Below are positions 43,250 to 54,518 of a stretch of 64,000 nucleotides of DNA, piece by piece (within the stretch, counting starts at the first letter, position 1; every line of letters starts with the position of its first letter). Both the position numbers and the translations under genes were made by a program. A model generated the notes under the pieces. That model ran no database searches, was not told the DNA's origin, and saw only the letters and a program-made list of their open reading frames with translations. This stretch comes from an uncultured Trueperaceae bacterium (lineage in GTDB: Bacteria > Deinococcota > Deinococci > Deinococcales > Trueperaceae): contig CALCHY010000369.1 in assembly GCA_937907415.1 (NCBI GenBank), positions 1-64,000 on the forward strand, written 5' to 3'.

Positions 43250-44818
43250 ATGAAGAAACTAGTACTCGCTGCCGCGCTCTTCCTAGCACTGGGAGCCGCT
43301 GGTGCCCAGACGCTCGTATACGGGGTGTCAGGTTACCCAACGTCGCTCGACGCTATCGACACCACGGACGGCAACTCGCTGGTCGTCAGCTCGCAGATCG
43401 CCGAGCGCCTCATCGACTTCGCTCCCGGCTCCACCGAACTTGCCCCGGCACTAGCCACCTCGTGGAGCGCCAACGAGGACGCCACCGTCTGGACCTTCAA
43501 GCTGCGCGAGGGCGTCAAGTTCCACGACGGCACGCCGTTCAACGCCGAGGCCGTCAAGTTCAACATCGACCGCGTCAACGTGGCGGACAACCCCTACGGC
43601 AACCGCGCAGAAGGCAAGACGTTCGTGATGTGGGAAGACACCTTCGGGGGCACCATCGGCAACGGCAACCTCGTTGCTGACGTGGTCGTGGTCGACGAGT
43701 ACACCGTCACCATGAACCTCACGCAGCCTGCGCCGTTCCTCCCGACCCTGTGGGCGGCCGTCTACTTCCAGTTCGGCAGCCCGGACGCCATCAAGGCCGC
43801 CGGCATCAACTACGGCACCCCTAACGCCGGCATCGTCGGCACCGGGCCGTTCAAGTTCGTCGACTGGGTCGAGGGCGAGCGCGTCACGCTCGAGCGCAAC
43901 GACGACTACTGGGGTGGCCCAGCTGGCGTAGAGGGCGTCGTCTTCCGCGCCGTCACCGAGCCGACAGCGCGCCTCGCTGAGCTGCAGGCCGGCACCATCG
44001 ACATCGCCGTGCTCCTCACCTCAGACGACCTCCCCACCGTCCAGAACGACCCGAACCTCGTGGTTCAGGTCCCAGACTCCGAACTCAACGTCGGCTACGT
44101 CGCCATTCACCTCGACCACGCCCCGCTCGACAATGTCCTCGTTCGTCGCGCCATCAACCACGCCGTCGACCGCGCAGCGATCGTCGACGCCTTCTACCAG
44201 GGCCTCGGCGTGGTGGCGGAAGACCTCCTGCCGCCGTCCCTCTTCGGCCACGGTGAACCATGGCCTTACGACTACAACCCTGAGCGCGCCAAGGAGCTCC
44301 TTGCGGAGGCCGGCTTCCCGAACGGCTTCGACACCGAGTTCTGGTTCATGCCAGTCAGCCGCCCGTACTTCCCTTCGCCACAGCCGATCGCCGAGACCAT
44401 CGCCACCTACCTAGCTGACGTCGGCATTCGCGCCGAACTGAAGACCGAGGACTGGACGACGTACGGCGCCGACTACCGCGCAGGCAAGTTCGCCATGTAC
44501 ATGATCGGCTGGAACGCCGACTACGCCGACCCAGACAACTTCCTCCTCACCTTCTTCGGCCCGTCGGCCGTCGGCCGCAGCGGTTGGGACAACCCAGAAG
44601 TCCGCGACCTCCTCGACCGCGCCCGCCAGATCTCCGACCAGACCGAGCGCGCCGCGCTGTACGCCCAGGTCAACGACATGGTGGCTGACGAGGCCATCGT
44701 CATGCCGATGGCGCACAACCGCAGCCTTGCCGCCACCCGCAGCAACATCTCCGGTTGGGTTTCGAGCCCGCTCGGGTTCAGCTCCGTGAGCCTGCACCCG
44801 ATCACCAAGACCGAGTAA
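43250..44818 (+). CDS. ABC transporter substrate-binding protein, peptide family (copy 2)
   Basis: This 522-residue exported protein has a signal peptide (MKKLVLAAALFLALGAAGAQ, cleavage after GAAGA) and the SBP_bac_5 features WTFKLREGVKFHDGTPFNAEAV, GTGPFKFVDW and LVRRAINHAVDRAAI. GGAGGT precedes ATG 43250 closely, which decides the start. It is a paralog of the protein at 36704. It is monocistronic, closed by an intrinsic terminator, and probably works with the nearby permeases. Confidence 0.94.
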   Translation: MKKLVLAAALFLALGAAGAQTLVYGVSGYPTSLDAIDTTDGNSLVVSSQIAERLIDFAPGSTELAPALATSWSANEDATVWTFKLREGVKFHDGTPFNAEAVKFNIDRVNVADNPYGNRAEGKTFVMWEDTFGGTIGNGNLVADVVVVDEYTVTMNLTQPAPFLPTLWAAVYFQFGSPDAIKAAGINYGTPNAGIVGTGPFKFVDWVEGERVTLERNDDYWGGPAGVEGVVFRAVTEPTARLAELQAGTIDIAVLLTSDDLPTVQNDPNLVVQVPDSELNVGYVAIHLDHAPLDNVLVRRAINHAVDRAAIVDAFYQGLGVVAEDLLPPSLFGHGEPWPYDYNPERAKELLAEAGFPNGFDTEFWFMPVSRPYFPSPQPIAETIATYLADVGIRAELKTEDWTTYGADYRAGKFAMYMIGWNADYADPDNFLLTFFGPSAVGRSGWDNPEVRDLLDRARQISDQTERAALYAQVNDMVADEAIVMPMAHNRSLAATRSNISGWVSSPLGFSSVSLHPITKTE

Positions 44819-44841
44819 CCTCGGCACTACACCGACTCGCT

Positions 44842-44880
44842 CGCCGGGAGCGCCCGTTCGTTGGGCGCTCCCGGCGTTTT
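44842..44880 (+). terminator. Intrinsic terminator after the second binding protein
   Basis: CGCCGGGAGCGCCC (44842-44855) and its complement (44863-44876) form a 14-bp stem with a 7-base loop followed by TTTT at 44877-44880. Confidence 0.9.
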
Positions 44881-44910
44881 CGTGGCCACGCGGCCACTGC
44901 GTGACGGCCG

Positions 44911-44916
44911 TACAGT
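44911..44916 (+). promoter_or_regulatory. -10 box of a leaderless promoter for the FAD oxidase gene
   Basis: TACAGT lies 7 bases before ATG 44924, downstream of the terminator. No -35 or Shine-Dalgarno is seen. Confidence 0.45.
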
Positions 44917-44923
44917 AGGACGC

Positions 44924-46297
44924 ATGAACCTCGTTCAGGAACTCGAGCGCCTCCTTGGCGCCGACCGCGTTGACGCGACGGCTGCTGGCCGCGCCCAGCA
45001 CTCGCGCGGCGAGTCGTACGCGCAAGCCGTGTACCCGGAGGCGGTCGTCTACCCACGAAGCACGGCCGAGGTCAGCGCCGTCATGCGCTTCGCGGCGGGC
45101 GCTGGCGTGCCCGTCACCCCGGTCGGGGCGAACTCCAGCCTCGAGGGCCACACGGTGCCCGTCGCTGGCGGCATCTCGCTTGACGTGTCGCGACTGGACC
45201 GCGTGCTCGAAGCACACCCGGAGGACCTGCTCATCGTCGTGCAGCCCGCCGTCACTTACCCGCGCGTCAACGATCACGTGCGGCGCCACGGCTTGTTCTT
45301 CCCGATCGACCCTGGCGCTCACGCCTCGATCGGCGGAATGGTCAGCACGAACGCCTCAGGCACCGCTGCCGTGCGCTACGGCACCACAGGCGATTACGTC
45401 ATGGCGCTCGAGGTAGTGACGCCGACGGGTGAGGTCCTGCGCGTGGGCAACCGCGCCCGCAAGTCAGCTAGCGGCTACGACCTCTGCGCGCTCTTCACTG
45501 GCGCGGAGGGCACGCTTGGCGTGATTACCGAAGTGACGCTGCGCCTCGTAGGCCTGCCGGAAGCCGCCGCGGCCGCGAGGGTGCCTTTCCCAGACGCGCA
45601 GTCGGCGACGGGGTTCGTGACGCGCCTGATCCAGGCGGGCGTGCCGGTGGCGCGCTGCGAGTTGGTCGATGCCCTCAGCATCCGCGCTGCCAACGCCTAC
45701 TCCGGCACCAACTACCCGGAGGAGATGACGATCTTCCTCGAGTTCCACGGCAACCAAGCCGGGATCACCGCCGAGGTGGACCTGGCGCGCGAGTTGGCGC
45801 TGGACGGCGGCGCGATGACCTTCGAGTCAGCCACGGATGCCAGCGAGCGTGCGCGGTTGTGGGAGACGCGCCACACCATGCTCTTCGCCTCCAACGCCGC
45901 GCACCCTGGGCAGGACAGCCTCATAACCGACGTGGCGGTGCCCATCTCCCACTTGCCTAGCGCCCTGACGGCCGCCCTTGACGACTGCGCCGCCAACGAC
46001 ATAGACGCCAACCTGGTCGGGCACGTTGGCGACGGCAACTTCCACCTCACCCTCTACGTAGGAGACGACCCAGAGCGCCGCGCGGCCGCGCAAGGCGTCG
46101 TCGACCGCATGACCTACCGCGCCATCGAAGTCGGCGGCACGGCAACGGGCGAGCACGGCGTTGGCCTGCGCAAGCTCAAGTACATGGAGCGTGAGCATGG
46201 CAGCGCCCTGAACCTCATGCGCGCCATCAAAGCCACACTCGACCCGGCGGGCATCATGAACCCAGGCAAGAAGCTCCCGCCGCCAAGCGCCGAGTGA
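44924..46297 (+). CDS. FAD-linked oxidase, glycolate oxidase GlcD / D-lactate dehydrogenase family
   Basis: This 457-residue flavoprotein has the N-terminal FAD-binding domain (VVYPRSTAEVSAVMRFA, then PVTPVGANSSLEGHTVP, PGAHASIGGMVSTNASGTAAVRYG) and the C-terminal domain with GHVGDGNFHL and GEHGVGLRKL. It oxidises a 2-hydroxy acid such as glycolate or D-lactate; which one is not decided. The open frame extends upstream, but ATG 44924 fits both family length and the TACAGT box. Its stop overlaps manA by GTGA. Confidence 0.93.
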   Translation: MNLVQELERLLGADRVDATAAGRAQHSRGESYAQAVYPEAVVYPRSTAEVSAVMRFAAGAGVPVTPVGANSSLEGHTVPVAGGISLDVSRLDRVLEAHPEDLLIVVQPAVTYPRVNDHVRRHGLFFPIDPGAHASIGGMVSTNASGTAAVRYGTTGDYVMALEVVTPTGEVLRVGNRARKSASGYDLCALFTGAEGTLGVITEVTLRLVGLPEAAAAARVPFPDAQSATGFVTRLIQAGVPVARCELVDALSIRAANAYSGTNYPEEMTIFLEFHGNQAGITAEVDLARELALDGGAMTFESATDASERARLWETRHTMLFASNAAHPGQDSLITDVAVPISHLPSALTAALDDCAANDIDANLVGHVGDGNFHLTLYVGDDPERRAAAQGVVDRMTYRAIEVGGTATGEHGVGLRKLKYMEREHGSALNLMRAIKATLDPAGIMNPGKKLPPPSAE

Positions 46298-47280
46298 CGG
46301 CGGCACCCTACCCACTGCTACTAACGCCGCGCCTCTACCGGCGTTTATGGGGCGGCGAGCTGCTTGCCGACTGGTTCGGCTCCGCGACCGTCAGTGGCCC
46401 CGAGCACGAACCGGTCGGGGAGGCGTGGCTGATGGACGGAGCCAGCGTCATCGCTAACGGCGCCAGCCGCGGTCTGACCCTCGATGAGGTAGCCGCCAAG
46501 TGGGGCGCGCAGCTGCTTGGGGAAGAAGTACATGCGCGCTACGGGGCGAAGGTGCCACTCCTAGCTAAGTTCCTTGACGCCGCCGCAGACCTCTCGGTGC
46601 AGGTCCACCCGGACGACGCCTACGCCTTGCGTGAGCACCCTGGTAGCGGCCACCTCGGCAAGGCCGAGGCTTGGTACCTCCTCGAGGCGGCGCCCGGCGC
46701 AGAGGTGCTGTGGGGCTTCCAGCGCGCGGTGACTCCCGCCGAGGTAAGGCGCGCCGTTGCTGACGGCACCATCACGGGCCTCATGCGCCACCTGCCGGTG
46801 GCGCCAGGCAGCGTGGTCGTCAACCCAGCAGGGACCGTGCACGCCGTCGGGGCTGGCTGCATGCTGTTCGAGATCCAGCAGGCAAGCGACCTCACCTACC
46901 GCCTGTTCGACTACGGACGCCTTGGCGGCGACGGGCAGCCGCGCACCCTGCACCTCGATAGGGCCCTCGACGTCGCCGACCTGCGCGGCTGGCCACCGCC
47001 ACCGCCGCAGCGAACGGTCTTGCCGGACGGCTGGACGCGCATCGTTGCCCAGGCGGAGTTCACCCTCGACCGGCTAGCACTCGCCGGTGGCGCCTGGCGC
47101 AGCGCGGTCGACGGCCGCTCGTTCCAGGTGCTCGTGGTGATCGAGGGGGCGTTGGAGCTGCGCAGCGCTGGGGGAGACGTGGCGCTGCCGGTAGGCACCA
47201 CGGCCTTCCTGCCTGCAGCCCTGGGGGAGTACGAGCTTAGTGGGCGGGGCGCGATCTTGCGCTCGGCGGTGGGGTCATGA
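46294..47280 (+). CDS. manA: Mannose-6-phosphate isomerase, class I
   Basis: This 328-residue zinc enzyme interconverts mannose 6-phosphate and fructose 6-phosphate. It has LYRRLWGGELLAD, the zinc ligands in LSVQVHPDDAYA, KAEAWYLL, and PAGTVHAVGAGCMLFEIQQASD, matching the short bacterial ManA form. GTG 46294 overlaps the oxidase stop, and its own stop overlaps the yjjX GTG/ATG. It supplies mannose or fructose phosphates for glycan or storage use. Confidence 0.93.
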   Translation: MTAAPYPLLLTPRLYRRLWGGELLADWFGSATVSGPEHEPVGEAWLMDGASVIANGASRGLTLDEVAAKWGAQLLGEEVHARYGAKVPLLAKFLDAAADLSVQVHPDDAYALREHPGSGHLGKAEAWYLLEAAPGAEVLWGFQRAVTPAEVRRAVADGTITGLMRHLPVAPGSVVVNPAGTVHAVGAGCMLFEIQQASDLTYRLFDYGRLGGDGQPRTLHLDRALDVADLRGWPPPPPQRTVLPDGWTRIVAQAEFTLDRLALAGGAWRSAVDGRSFQVLVVIEGALELRSAGGDVALPVGTTAFLPAALGEYELSGRGAILRSAVGS

Positions 47281-47846
47281 CCGCCGGCCGCTACGCCGAA
47301 CAGCTCGGCCGCGTGGCGCTCGGCTCGACCAGCCCGGCGAAAGTGATGGCCGTAGAGGGGGCCCTCAGGCGCTTGCATGGGCAGTTCGTGGCCGTCACGC
47401 ACGTGAGCGTGCCATCCGGCGTCGCCGCGCAGCCGCTCGGTGATGAGGAGGCGCGGCGCGGCGCGGCCAACCGCGCGCGCGCCGCCCTGCAGCTAGTGCC
47501 GGGTGCTCACCTTGGCGTCGGCATCGAGGGCGGTGTCGAGCGGCCATTCGGTGAGAGCGGGCCGCTGTTCGCCAGCGCCTGGGTCGTGGCGGTCGACCTC
47601 GAGGGCCGCAGCGGCGCGGCGCGCAGCGCCGCCTTCCAGCTACCGCCCTTCCTGGAGGCGCGCGTGATGGCGGGAGCCGAGCTCGGCAGCGCGCTTGACG
47701 CCGCTTACGGCCTCGAGCGCGCCAAAGACGGCCCCGGCGCAGCTGGGGTGCTGAGCCGGGGCCTGGTTACGCGCTCCGAACTTTACGAGCCTGCCGTGCT
47801 GCTCGCGCTGATGCCGTGGCTGGCGCCCGCACCAGGCCAGCCGTAG
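47277..47846 (+). CDS. yjjX: Inosine/xanthosine triphosphatase (DUF84 family)
   Basis: This 189-residue protein has the YjjX/DUF84 features: GSTSPAKVMAVEGAL at the N-terminus, GVAAQPLGDEEARRGAANRAR, GVGIEGGVE, and the C-terminal GVLSRGLVTRSELYEPAVLLAL. Members hydrolyse ITP and XTP and keep damaged purine nucleotides out of nucleic acids. It overlaps manA by ATGA and converges with lon, leaving four bases. Confidence 0.85.
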   Translation: MTAGRYAEQLGRVALGSTSPAKVMAVEGALRRLHGQFVAVTHVSVPSGVAAQPLGDEEARRGAANRARAALQLVPGAHLGVGIEGGVERPFGESGPLFASAWVVAVDLEGRSGAARSAAFQLPPFLEARVMAGAELGSALDAAYGLERAKDGPGAAGVLSRGLVTRSELYEPAVLLALMPWLAPAPGQP

Positions 47847-47850
47847 GGCG

Positions 47851-50259
<2,409 letters not shown>

Positions 50260-50355
50260 GTAGCTATTCAACCCCCAACTGACAGTGTGTCTCCGTAACG
50301 TGGCTGACGACGCCTAGGCTACGTACTAAGTTGCCTCAGAGGAGTAGCGGGCGGC

Positions 50356-51732
50356 CTAGAGCTCGATCGGGACGTCCCTCTCGGGCGTGGCGGTACGCAG
50401 ACCGTCCGCATTGAGCTTGGCGGCGAAGGCGTCCATGACCTCCGGTTCGCCGTGCACGAGGTAGAGGCGTCGTGGCTGAGCCGCGCCAAGGAAGGCCATG
50501 AGGTCATCGTGGTCAGCGTGCGCCGAGAAGCCCTTGATGTTCTCGACCTTGGCCCTGACGGCGATCTCCTCACCGAAGATGCGCACGCGCTCGGCGCCGT
50601 CGAGCAGCGTCCGCCCGAGCGTGCCAACGCCCTGGTAGCCGACGACCACGAGGCTGGCCTCCTCGCGCCACAGGTTGTGCTTGAGGTGGTGCTGGATGCG
50701 CCCGCCCGTCATCATGCCCGAGCCGGCGATTATCACGGCGCCGCCGGTGTGCTCGTTGATCTGCTTGGACTCTTCGGCGGTCACGGTGAACGTCAGCGTC
50801 GGCGGCGCGAACGGGTCCCCGCCAGCGGCCAACTCCTCCATGATCTCGGGCCTGAACTCGTGCGCGCAGCTCTGGTAGAGGCGCGTCATGCGCGCGGCCA
50901 TGGGCGAGTCGAGATAGACGGGCACGCTCGGCACCGTGCCTGCCGTCATGTAGCGGTCGACGAGGTAAAGGACCTGCTGGGCGCGCTCCGTCGCGAAAGT
51001 CGGGATCATGACGTTGCCGCCGCGCTTCAATGAGCGCTCGAGCACGGCGAGGAAGTGCGCTTCCGTATCCGTGCGGCTCGGATGGACGGTGTCCGCGTAC
51101 GTCGACTCCATGATCAATACGTCGCAAGCGTTGGGTTTGGCGGCGGGCGCCTGGATGGTGCTCTCGCGGTTTCCTAGGTCGCCTGAGAAGGTCACGCGCA
51201 GGTCGGGGGTGGTGACCTCGATGTACGTGCTGCCGAGGATGTGGCCAGCGGGCCTGAAGGTGGCGCTGACCTTGTCGTCGAGCGGCACCTTCACGTCTAG
51301 CTCGACCGGCCTGAAGCGCTTGAGGGTCTCCTCGACGTCCGCGGCCGTGTAGAGCGGGCTTCGCAGTTCCGACTCGCGGCCAGCACGTCGCGCTTTGCGT
51401 AGCGCGCGCTTGTAGTCCTCCTCCTGCAGCTTGGCGGAGTCGCGCAGGATGATGCCAGCCACCTCGATGGTGGCTTGCGTCGCGAGGAGCGAGCCGCCGT
51501 AACCCCCCTTGACGAGGAGGGGCAGGCGCCCGACGTGGTCGAGGTGCCCGTGGGTGACGAGCACTATGTCGAGAGCGGCGGGTTCGAAGGGGAACGGTCG
51601 GTGGTTGAGGGCATCGAGGTCGGCTCCCCCCTGGAACAGGCCGCAGTCGACTAGGGCGCTCAAGCTGCCGACCTCGAAGTGGTGGCAGCTGCCGGTGACA
51701 GTCCGGGCAGCGCCCGCGCTAGTTAGCTTCAT
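50356..51732 (-). CDS. MBL-fold beta-CASP RNA-processing exonuclease family protein
   Basis: This 458-residue protein has the metal motif VTHGHLDHVGRLPLL near residue 56, PAGHILGS, FSGDLGN, the beta-CASP signatures MESTYAD and FATERAQQ, MAARMTRLY, GSGMMTGGRIQHHL and SAHADHDDL, as in bacterial CPSF73-like nucleases. ATG 51732 has GGAG 6 bases upstream and overlaps the previous stop by ATGA, favouring it over ATG 51744. It is separated from lon by 96 bases. It probably trims RNA. Confidence 0.92.
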   Translation of the reverse strand: MKLTSAGAARTVTGSCHHFEVGSLSALVDCGLFQGGADLDALNHRPFPFEPAALDIVLVTHGHLDHVGRLPLLVKGGYGGSLLATQATIEVAGIILRDSAKLQEEDYKRALRKARRAGRESELRSPLYTAADVEETLKRFRPVELDVKVPLDDKVSATFRPAGHILGSTYIEVTTPDLRVTFSGDLGNRESTIQAPAAKPNACDVLIMESTYADTVHPSRTDTEAHFLAVLERSLKRGGNVMIPTFATERAQQVLYLVDRYMTAGTVPSVPVYLDSPMAARMTRLYQSCAHEFRPEIMEELAAGGDPFAPPTLTFTVTAEESKQINEHTGGAVIIAGSGMMTGGRIQHHLKHNLWREEASLVVVGYQGVGTLGRTLLDGAERVRIFGEEIAVRAKVENIKGFSAHADHDDLMAFLGAAQPRRLYLVHGEPEVMDAFAAKLNADGLRTATPERDVPIEL

Positions 51733-52664
51733 GCTTGTCTCCATTCCAACCGTGCAGCCACCAAGTCACAGGTGACCATCCCGAGTTCCCGCAGGCGGCT
51801 CAAGTGCGCGGCCACGACACAGAGGTTCAGGTGGTAGCGGGCGAGGTCGTCGATGACGATGCCGAGCGTGCGGCAGGCGGCGGCCAACACGCCCTCTGTG
51901 GTCGCGCCGTCGCAGGCGCCGAGGACGGCTTCCGCCGCGCGGAGCACGGCGCTGCGGTTGAGCGCCGCCACGCCAGCGAGGTCCTCCGTTGCGGCGCCGT
52001 GGCCAGGCAGGAGCACGCGGGCCGGCTGCCGCGCGATGGTGTCGTGAGCCGCCAACTGCCCGATCACGTCCTGCGCGAACAAAATGGGGTACTTAGCTAG
52101 CGTCTCCGAGCCGAAGACGGCGTCTGCCGCTAGTAAGACGTCGCCGATCAGTACTGCCAGCTGCCTGTGGGCGTGGCCGCGCACGTCCACGAGGGTGATG
52201 GTGACCTCACCTAGCGTGAGCTCACCCGGACCCACCACGCGGTGGACGGGGGAGGGGTCGGCCATGAGCCACTTGCCCTGCAGTTCCGGCAACGGTTTCG
52301 CGCCGTGGAACAGGTAAACGGGTTCGAGGTACGGCGTGCGGATGAGCTCGGCCTCGACCTCGGGTGCCCAGACCTGCGCTTCAGGGTACTGGCGGAGGAG
52401 GTAGGCGTTGCCGCCGAAGTGGTCGGCGTGGCTATGGGTGACGAGTATCGCTTGCAGCGTCAGGCCAAGGCCGTCGAGCGCCTTGCGGATCTTGCGTCCG
52501 TACTCCTTGTCTAGGCCGCTGTCGACGAGCAGCGCACCGCCGTCTCCTAGGTCGACGATCGCGCAGTTCACCCCGCCAGGCACGGCGTGCACCCGGTCGG
52601 ACAGCGCGACGGTCAGCGCGGCTCGCGGCGCGGCGGCTGCGGCACTAGTTCGGTCACCTGACAT
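51729..52664 (-). CDS. MBL-fold metallo-hydrolase with C-terminal helical domain
   Basis: This 311-residue protein has the metal motif LVTHSHADHFGGNAYLL near residue 75, VDVRGHAHRQL, LLAADAVFG and VLLPGHGAATEDL, then a C-terminal region (about 240-311) that resembles a winged helix, as in LACTB2-like enzymes. ATG 52664 follows a TACCCT box by 5 bases and gives the right length; the frame open further upstream is not homologous. The substrate is unknown. It is coupled to the beta-CASP gene by ATGA. Confidence 0.88.
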   Translation of the reverse strand: MSGDRTSAAAAAPRAALTVALSDRVHAVPGGVNCAIVDLGDGGALLVDSGLDKEYGRKIRKALDGLGLTLQAILVTHSHADHFGGNAYLLRQYPEAQVWAPEVEAELIRTPYLEPVYLFHGAKPLPELQGKWLMADPSPVHRVVGPGELTLGEVTITLVDVRGHAHRQLAVLIGDVLLAADAVFGSETLAKYPILFAQDVIGQLAAHDTIARQPARVLLPGHGAATEDLAGVAALNRSAVLRAAEAVLGACDGATTEGVLAAACRTLGIVIDDLARYHLNLCVVAAHLSRLRELGMVTCDLVAARLEWRQA

Positions 52665-52720
52665 GCGTAAGGGTACAGGGCGCCTGGACGGCACGCCACC
52701 CCAGGGCGCCAACCATCCGT

Positions 52721-54040
52721 TTACGGCCGGCGCCGCAAGCGCGCCAGGTAGAAGCCGTCCAACCCCTCGAACGGCAGGATGTAGCTACCGGGCGTGGCCT
52801 GCACGTGCGGCAGCTGCAGCGCGCTAGGTTCGGCCGTGAACTCGCCATGAGCAGCCAAGAAGCGACCGACTACGCCGGGCCCCTCGTCCGGCGTCAGCGC
52901 GCAGACGGCGTAAGTGAGCAGGCCACCGGGCGCCGTCACCGCCGCGGCCGTCGCCAGCAGCTGCGACTGGAGCTGCGCGGCCGCCTCCACGTCAGCAGGC
53001 GCAAGCCTCAGCTTGATCTCAGGGTGGCCCCTCAAGGTGCCCGTGCCGCTGCATGGGGCGTCGAGGAGGACGTAAGGCGCCGGCGTCAGCTCGAGGGGTC
53101 CGCGCAGGTCGGCCGTAACGTGGTGCGCCTCCAGACCGAGGCGCCGCAAGTTGCGGACGGCGGCCGCTTGCCGACGCGGCTCTAGCTCGACGGCGGTCAC
53201 GTGGGCGCCGAGCGCGGCGAGCGCGGCCGTCTTGACCCCGCGGCCACTCGCGAGGTCGAGCACGCGGTCGCCCTCGCTGGCGCCGAGTGACAGCGCGACC
53301 GCCAGCGAGGCGGGGTTCTGCGGCTGCACCAGACCGCGCACGAAGGCGACCAGCCGGTCGACGCTCACCGGGGCCTTCACGCGCAGCGAACGCAGCCCAC
53401 GTGACTCGGCGTCCAGGGGGTCGAGGGGGGCGACGGTGGCGCCGTCCTCCTCGACTAGCACGCGTGCCGCTTCCGGCGCCAAGGCCGTAAGCCACAGGGG
53501 TTCTGGCTCGAGCATGGCGGCCGCCGCGGCGGCCGCGTGATCGCCGATGGCAGCCCCGAACCGCGCGTACAGCCACGCTGGCAAGGAGACCGCCAACGCT
53601 TCGTTCGTGCCGAACTGCGGGGCAACCACGCGGCGCAGCACGGCGTTGACGAGCCCAGTCAGTCGTGGCGCAGTGACCTTGGTGATCGCCGCCCAGCCGT
53701 TAACGGCCGCGTAAGCGGGGGTGCCGCGGTAGAGGATCTCGTACGCCCCTAACCGCAGCGCGTCGAGTACGCCTGGTGGCAGGCGGTCTGGCTTGGTTAG
53801 CAGGGGCGCCAAGGCCGTATCGAGCTGCAGCAGACGCCTGAGCGTGCCGTAGGCAAGGTCAGTGGCGACGGCGCGCTCCTCGCGCGGCAAGCCGGAGGCG
53901 CTAAGGAGCTCGTGGAGAGTCGGGGCGAGGAACCCGCCGTGCTGCACGCGGCTGAGCGCCTCGAGTGCTACGCGTCTCGCGGGCTCCACTTGGCCGCGCT
54001 GGTCGCTCGCGGCAGGCGGGGCCGTGCGCTTCTCGCTCAC
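52721..54040 (-). CDS. rsmB: 16S rRNA m5C967 methyltransferase
   Basis: This 439-residue protein has an N-terminal NusB-like RNA-binding domain (about 10-140, with EERAVATDLAYGTLRRLLQLD) and a methyltransferase domain with VLDLASGRGVKTAALAALG, the catalytic motif DAPCSGTGTLRGHPEIK and the second cysteine in TYAVCALTPDE. It methylates C967 of 16S rRNA using SAM. GTG 54040 lies 6 bases after TATCGT, so it may be leaderless. It follows spoVS by 50 bases. Confidence 0.93.
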   Translation of the reverse strand: MSEKRTAPPAASDQRGQVEPARRVALEALSRVQHGGFLAPTLHELLSASGLPREERAVATDLAYGTLRRLLQLDTALAPLLTKPDRLPPGVLDALRLGAYEILYRGTPAYAAVNGWAAITKVTAPRLTGLVNAVLRRVVAPQFGTNEALAVSLPAWLYARFGAAIGDHAAAAAAAMLEPEPLWLTALAPEAARVLVEEDGATVAPLDPLDAESRGLRSLRVKAPVSVDRLVAFVRGLVQPQNPASLAVALSLGASEGDRVLDLASGRGVKTAALAALGAHVTAVELEPRRQAAAVRNLRRLGLEAHHVTADLRGPLELTPAPYVLLDAPCSGTGTLRGHPEIKLRLAPADVEAAAQLQSQLLATAAAVTAPGGLLTYAVCALTPDEGPGVVGRFLAAHGEFTAEPSALQLPHVQATPGSYILPFEGLDGFYLARLRRRP

Positions 54041-54090
54041 TGCGCCACGATACCCCGCTCCCCAGCCGCGCCCACGCACGACGGTGCGCG

Positions 54091-54393
54091 TCACTCCGCC
54101 AAGCTGGTGCGCGTTCCCTCCTCGCCGGCGAGCGTGAACGACTCGATGAGGAACCGCACGGCGGTGCGCTCCTCATCGTGCAGTTCGAGCTTCACGAACG
54201 AGGGCACGGTGTGAAGGCCGAGCCCCTCCGCTTCGATGTAGGAGCGGGAGATGGCGATGGCCTTGACAGCCTGGTTGACGGCGTGGGGCCCGATGGCCTG
54301 AACTTCGACCTCACCGGCGGTTCTTAAGAGGGCAGCGATGGCTCCAGCAACCGAGTTAGGTCGCGAGGTTCCTGAGACGCGTAGGATTTCGAT
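54091..54393 (-). CDS. spoVS: SpoVS-family protein with an apparent ATC start codon
   Basis: The 100-residue product, read from an ATC at 54393, begins IEILRVSGTSRPNSVAGAIA and continues EVEVQAIGPHAVNQAVKAIAIS and FVKLELHDEERTA, a full SpoVS protein as seen in Deinococcus and Thermus. A GGAGG Shine-Dalgarno lies exactly 6 bases before the ATC. No ATG, GTG, TTG or CTG occurs in frame for more than 20 codons upstream or in the first 60 codons downstream. The family N-terminus (MEVL/METL) aligns with this ATC. SpoVS has an AlbA-like fold and likely binds nucleic acid. Confidence 0.9.
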   Translation of the reverse strand: MEILRVSGTSRPNSVAGAIAALLRTAGEVEVQAIGPHAVNQAVKAIAISRSYIEAEGLGLHTVPSFVKLELHDEERTAVRFLIESFTLAGEEGTRTSLAE

Positions 54394-54480
54394 GTCCGAC
54401 CTCCAAGATGCAAGAGTGATTGATTGTGTACCGCCGCTAACCCACCACCCCGCTCTCGCGTCACGTCCTCACGGCTTTCC

Positions 54481-54510
54481 TTGACACTGTGACGCCGAGG
54501 CGCTTATAGT
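54481..54510 (+). promoter_or_regulatory. Promoter of the ilv-leu operon
   Basis: A perfect TTGACA (54481-54486) and TATAGT (54505-54510) are 18 bases apart. Transcription would start at or very close to the ATG of the leader peptide (54519), so that peptide is probably translated from a leaderless mRNA. Confidence 0.85.
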
Positions 54511-54518
54511 GCCCGCCA

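Noticed and set aside
53965..54327. Plus-strand frames opposite rsmB and spoVS
   Set aside because: They oppose two recognised proteins, and the spoVS product read on the minus strand is far more convincing.
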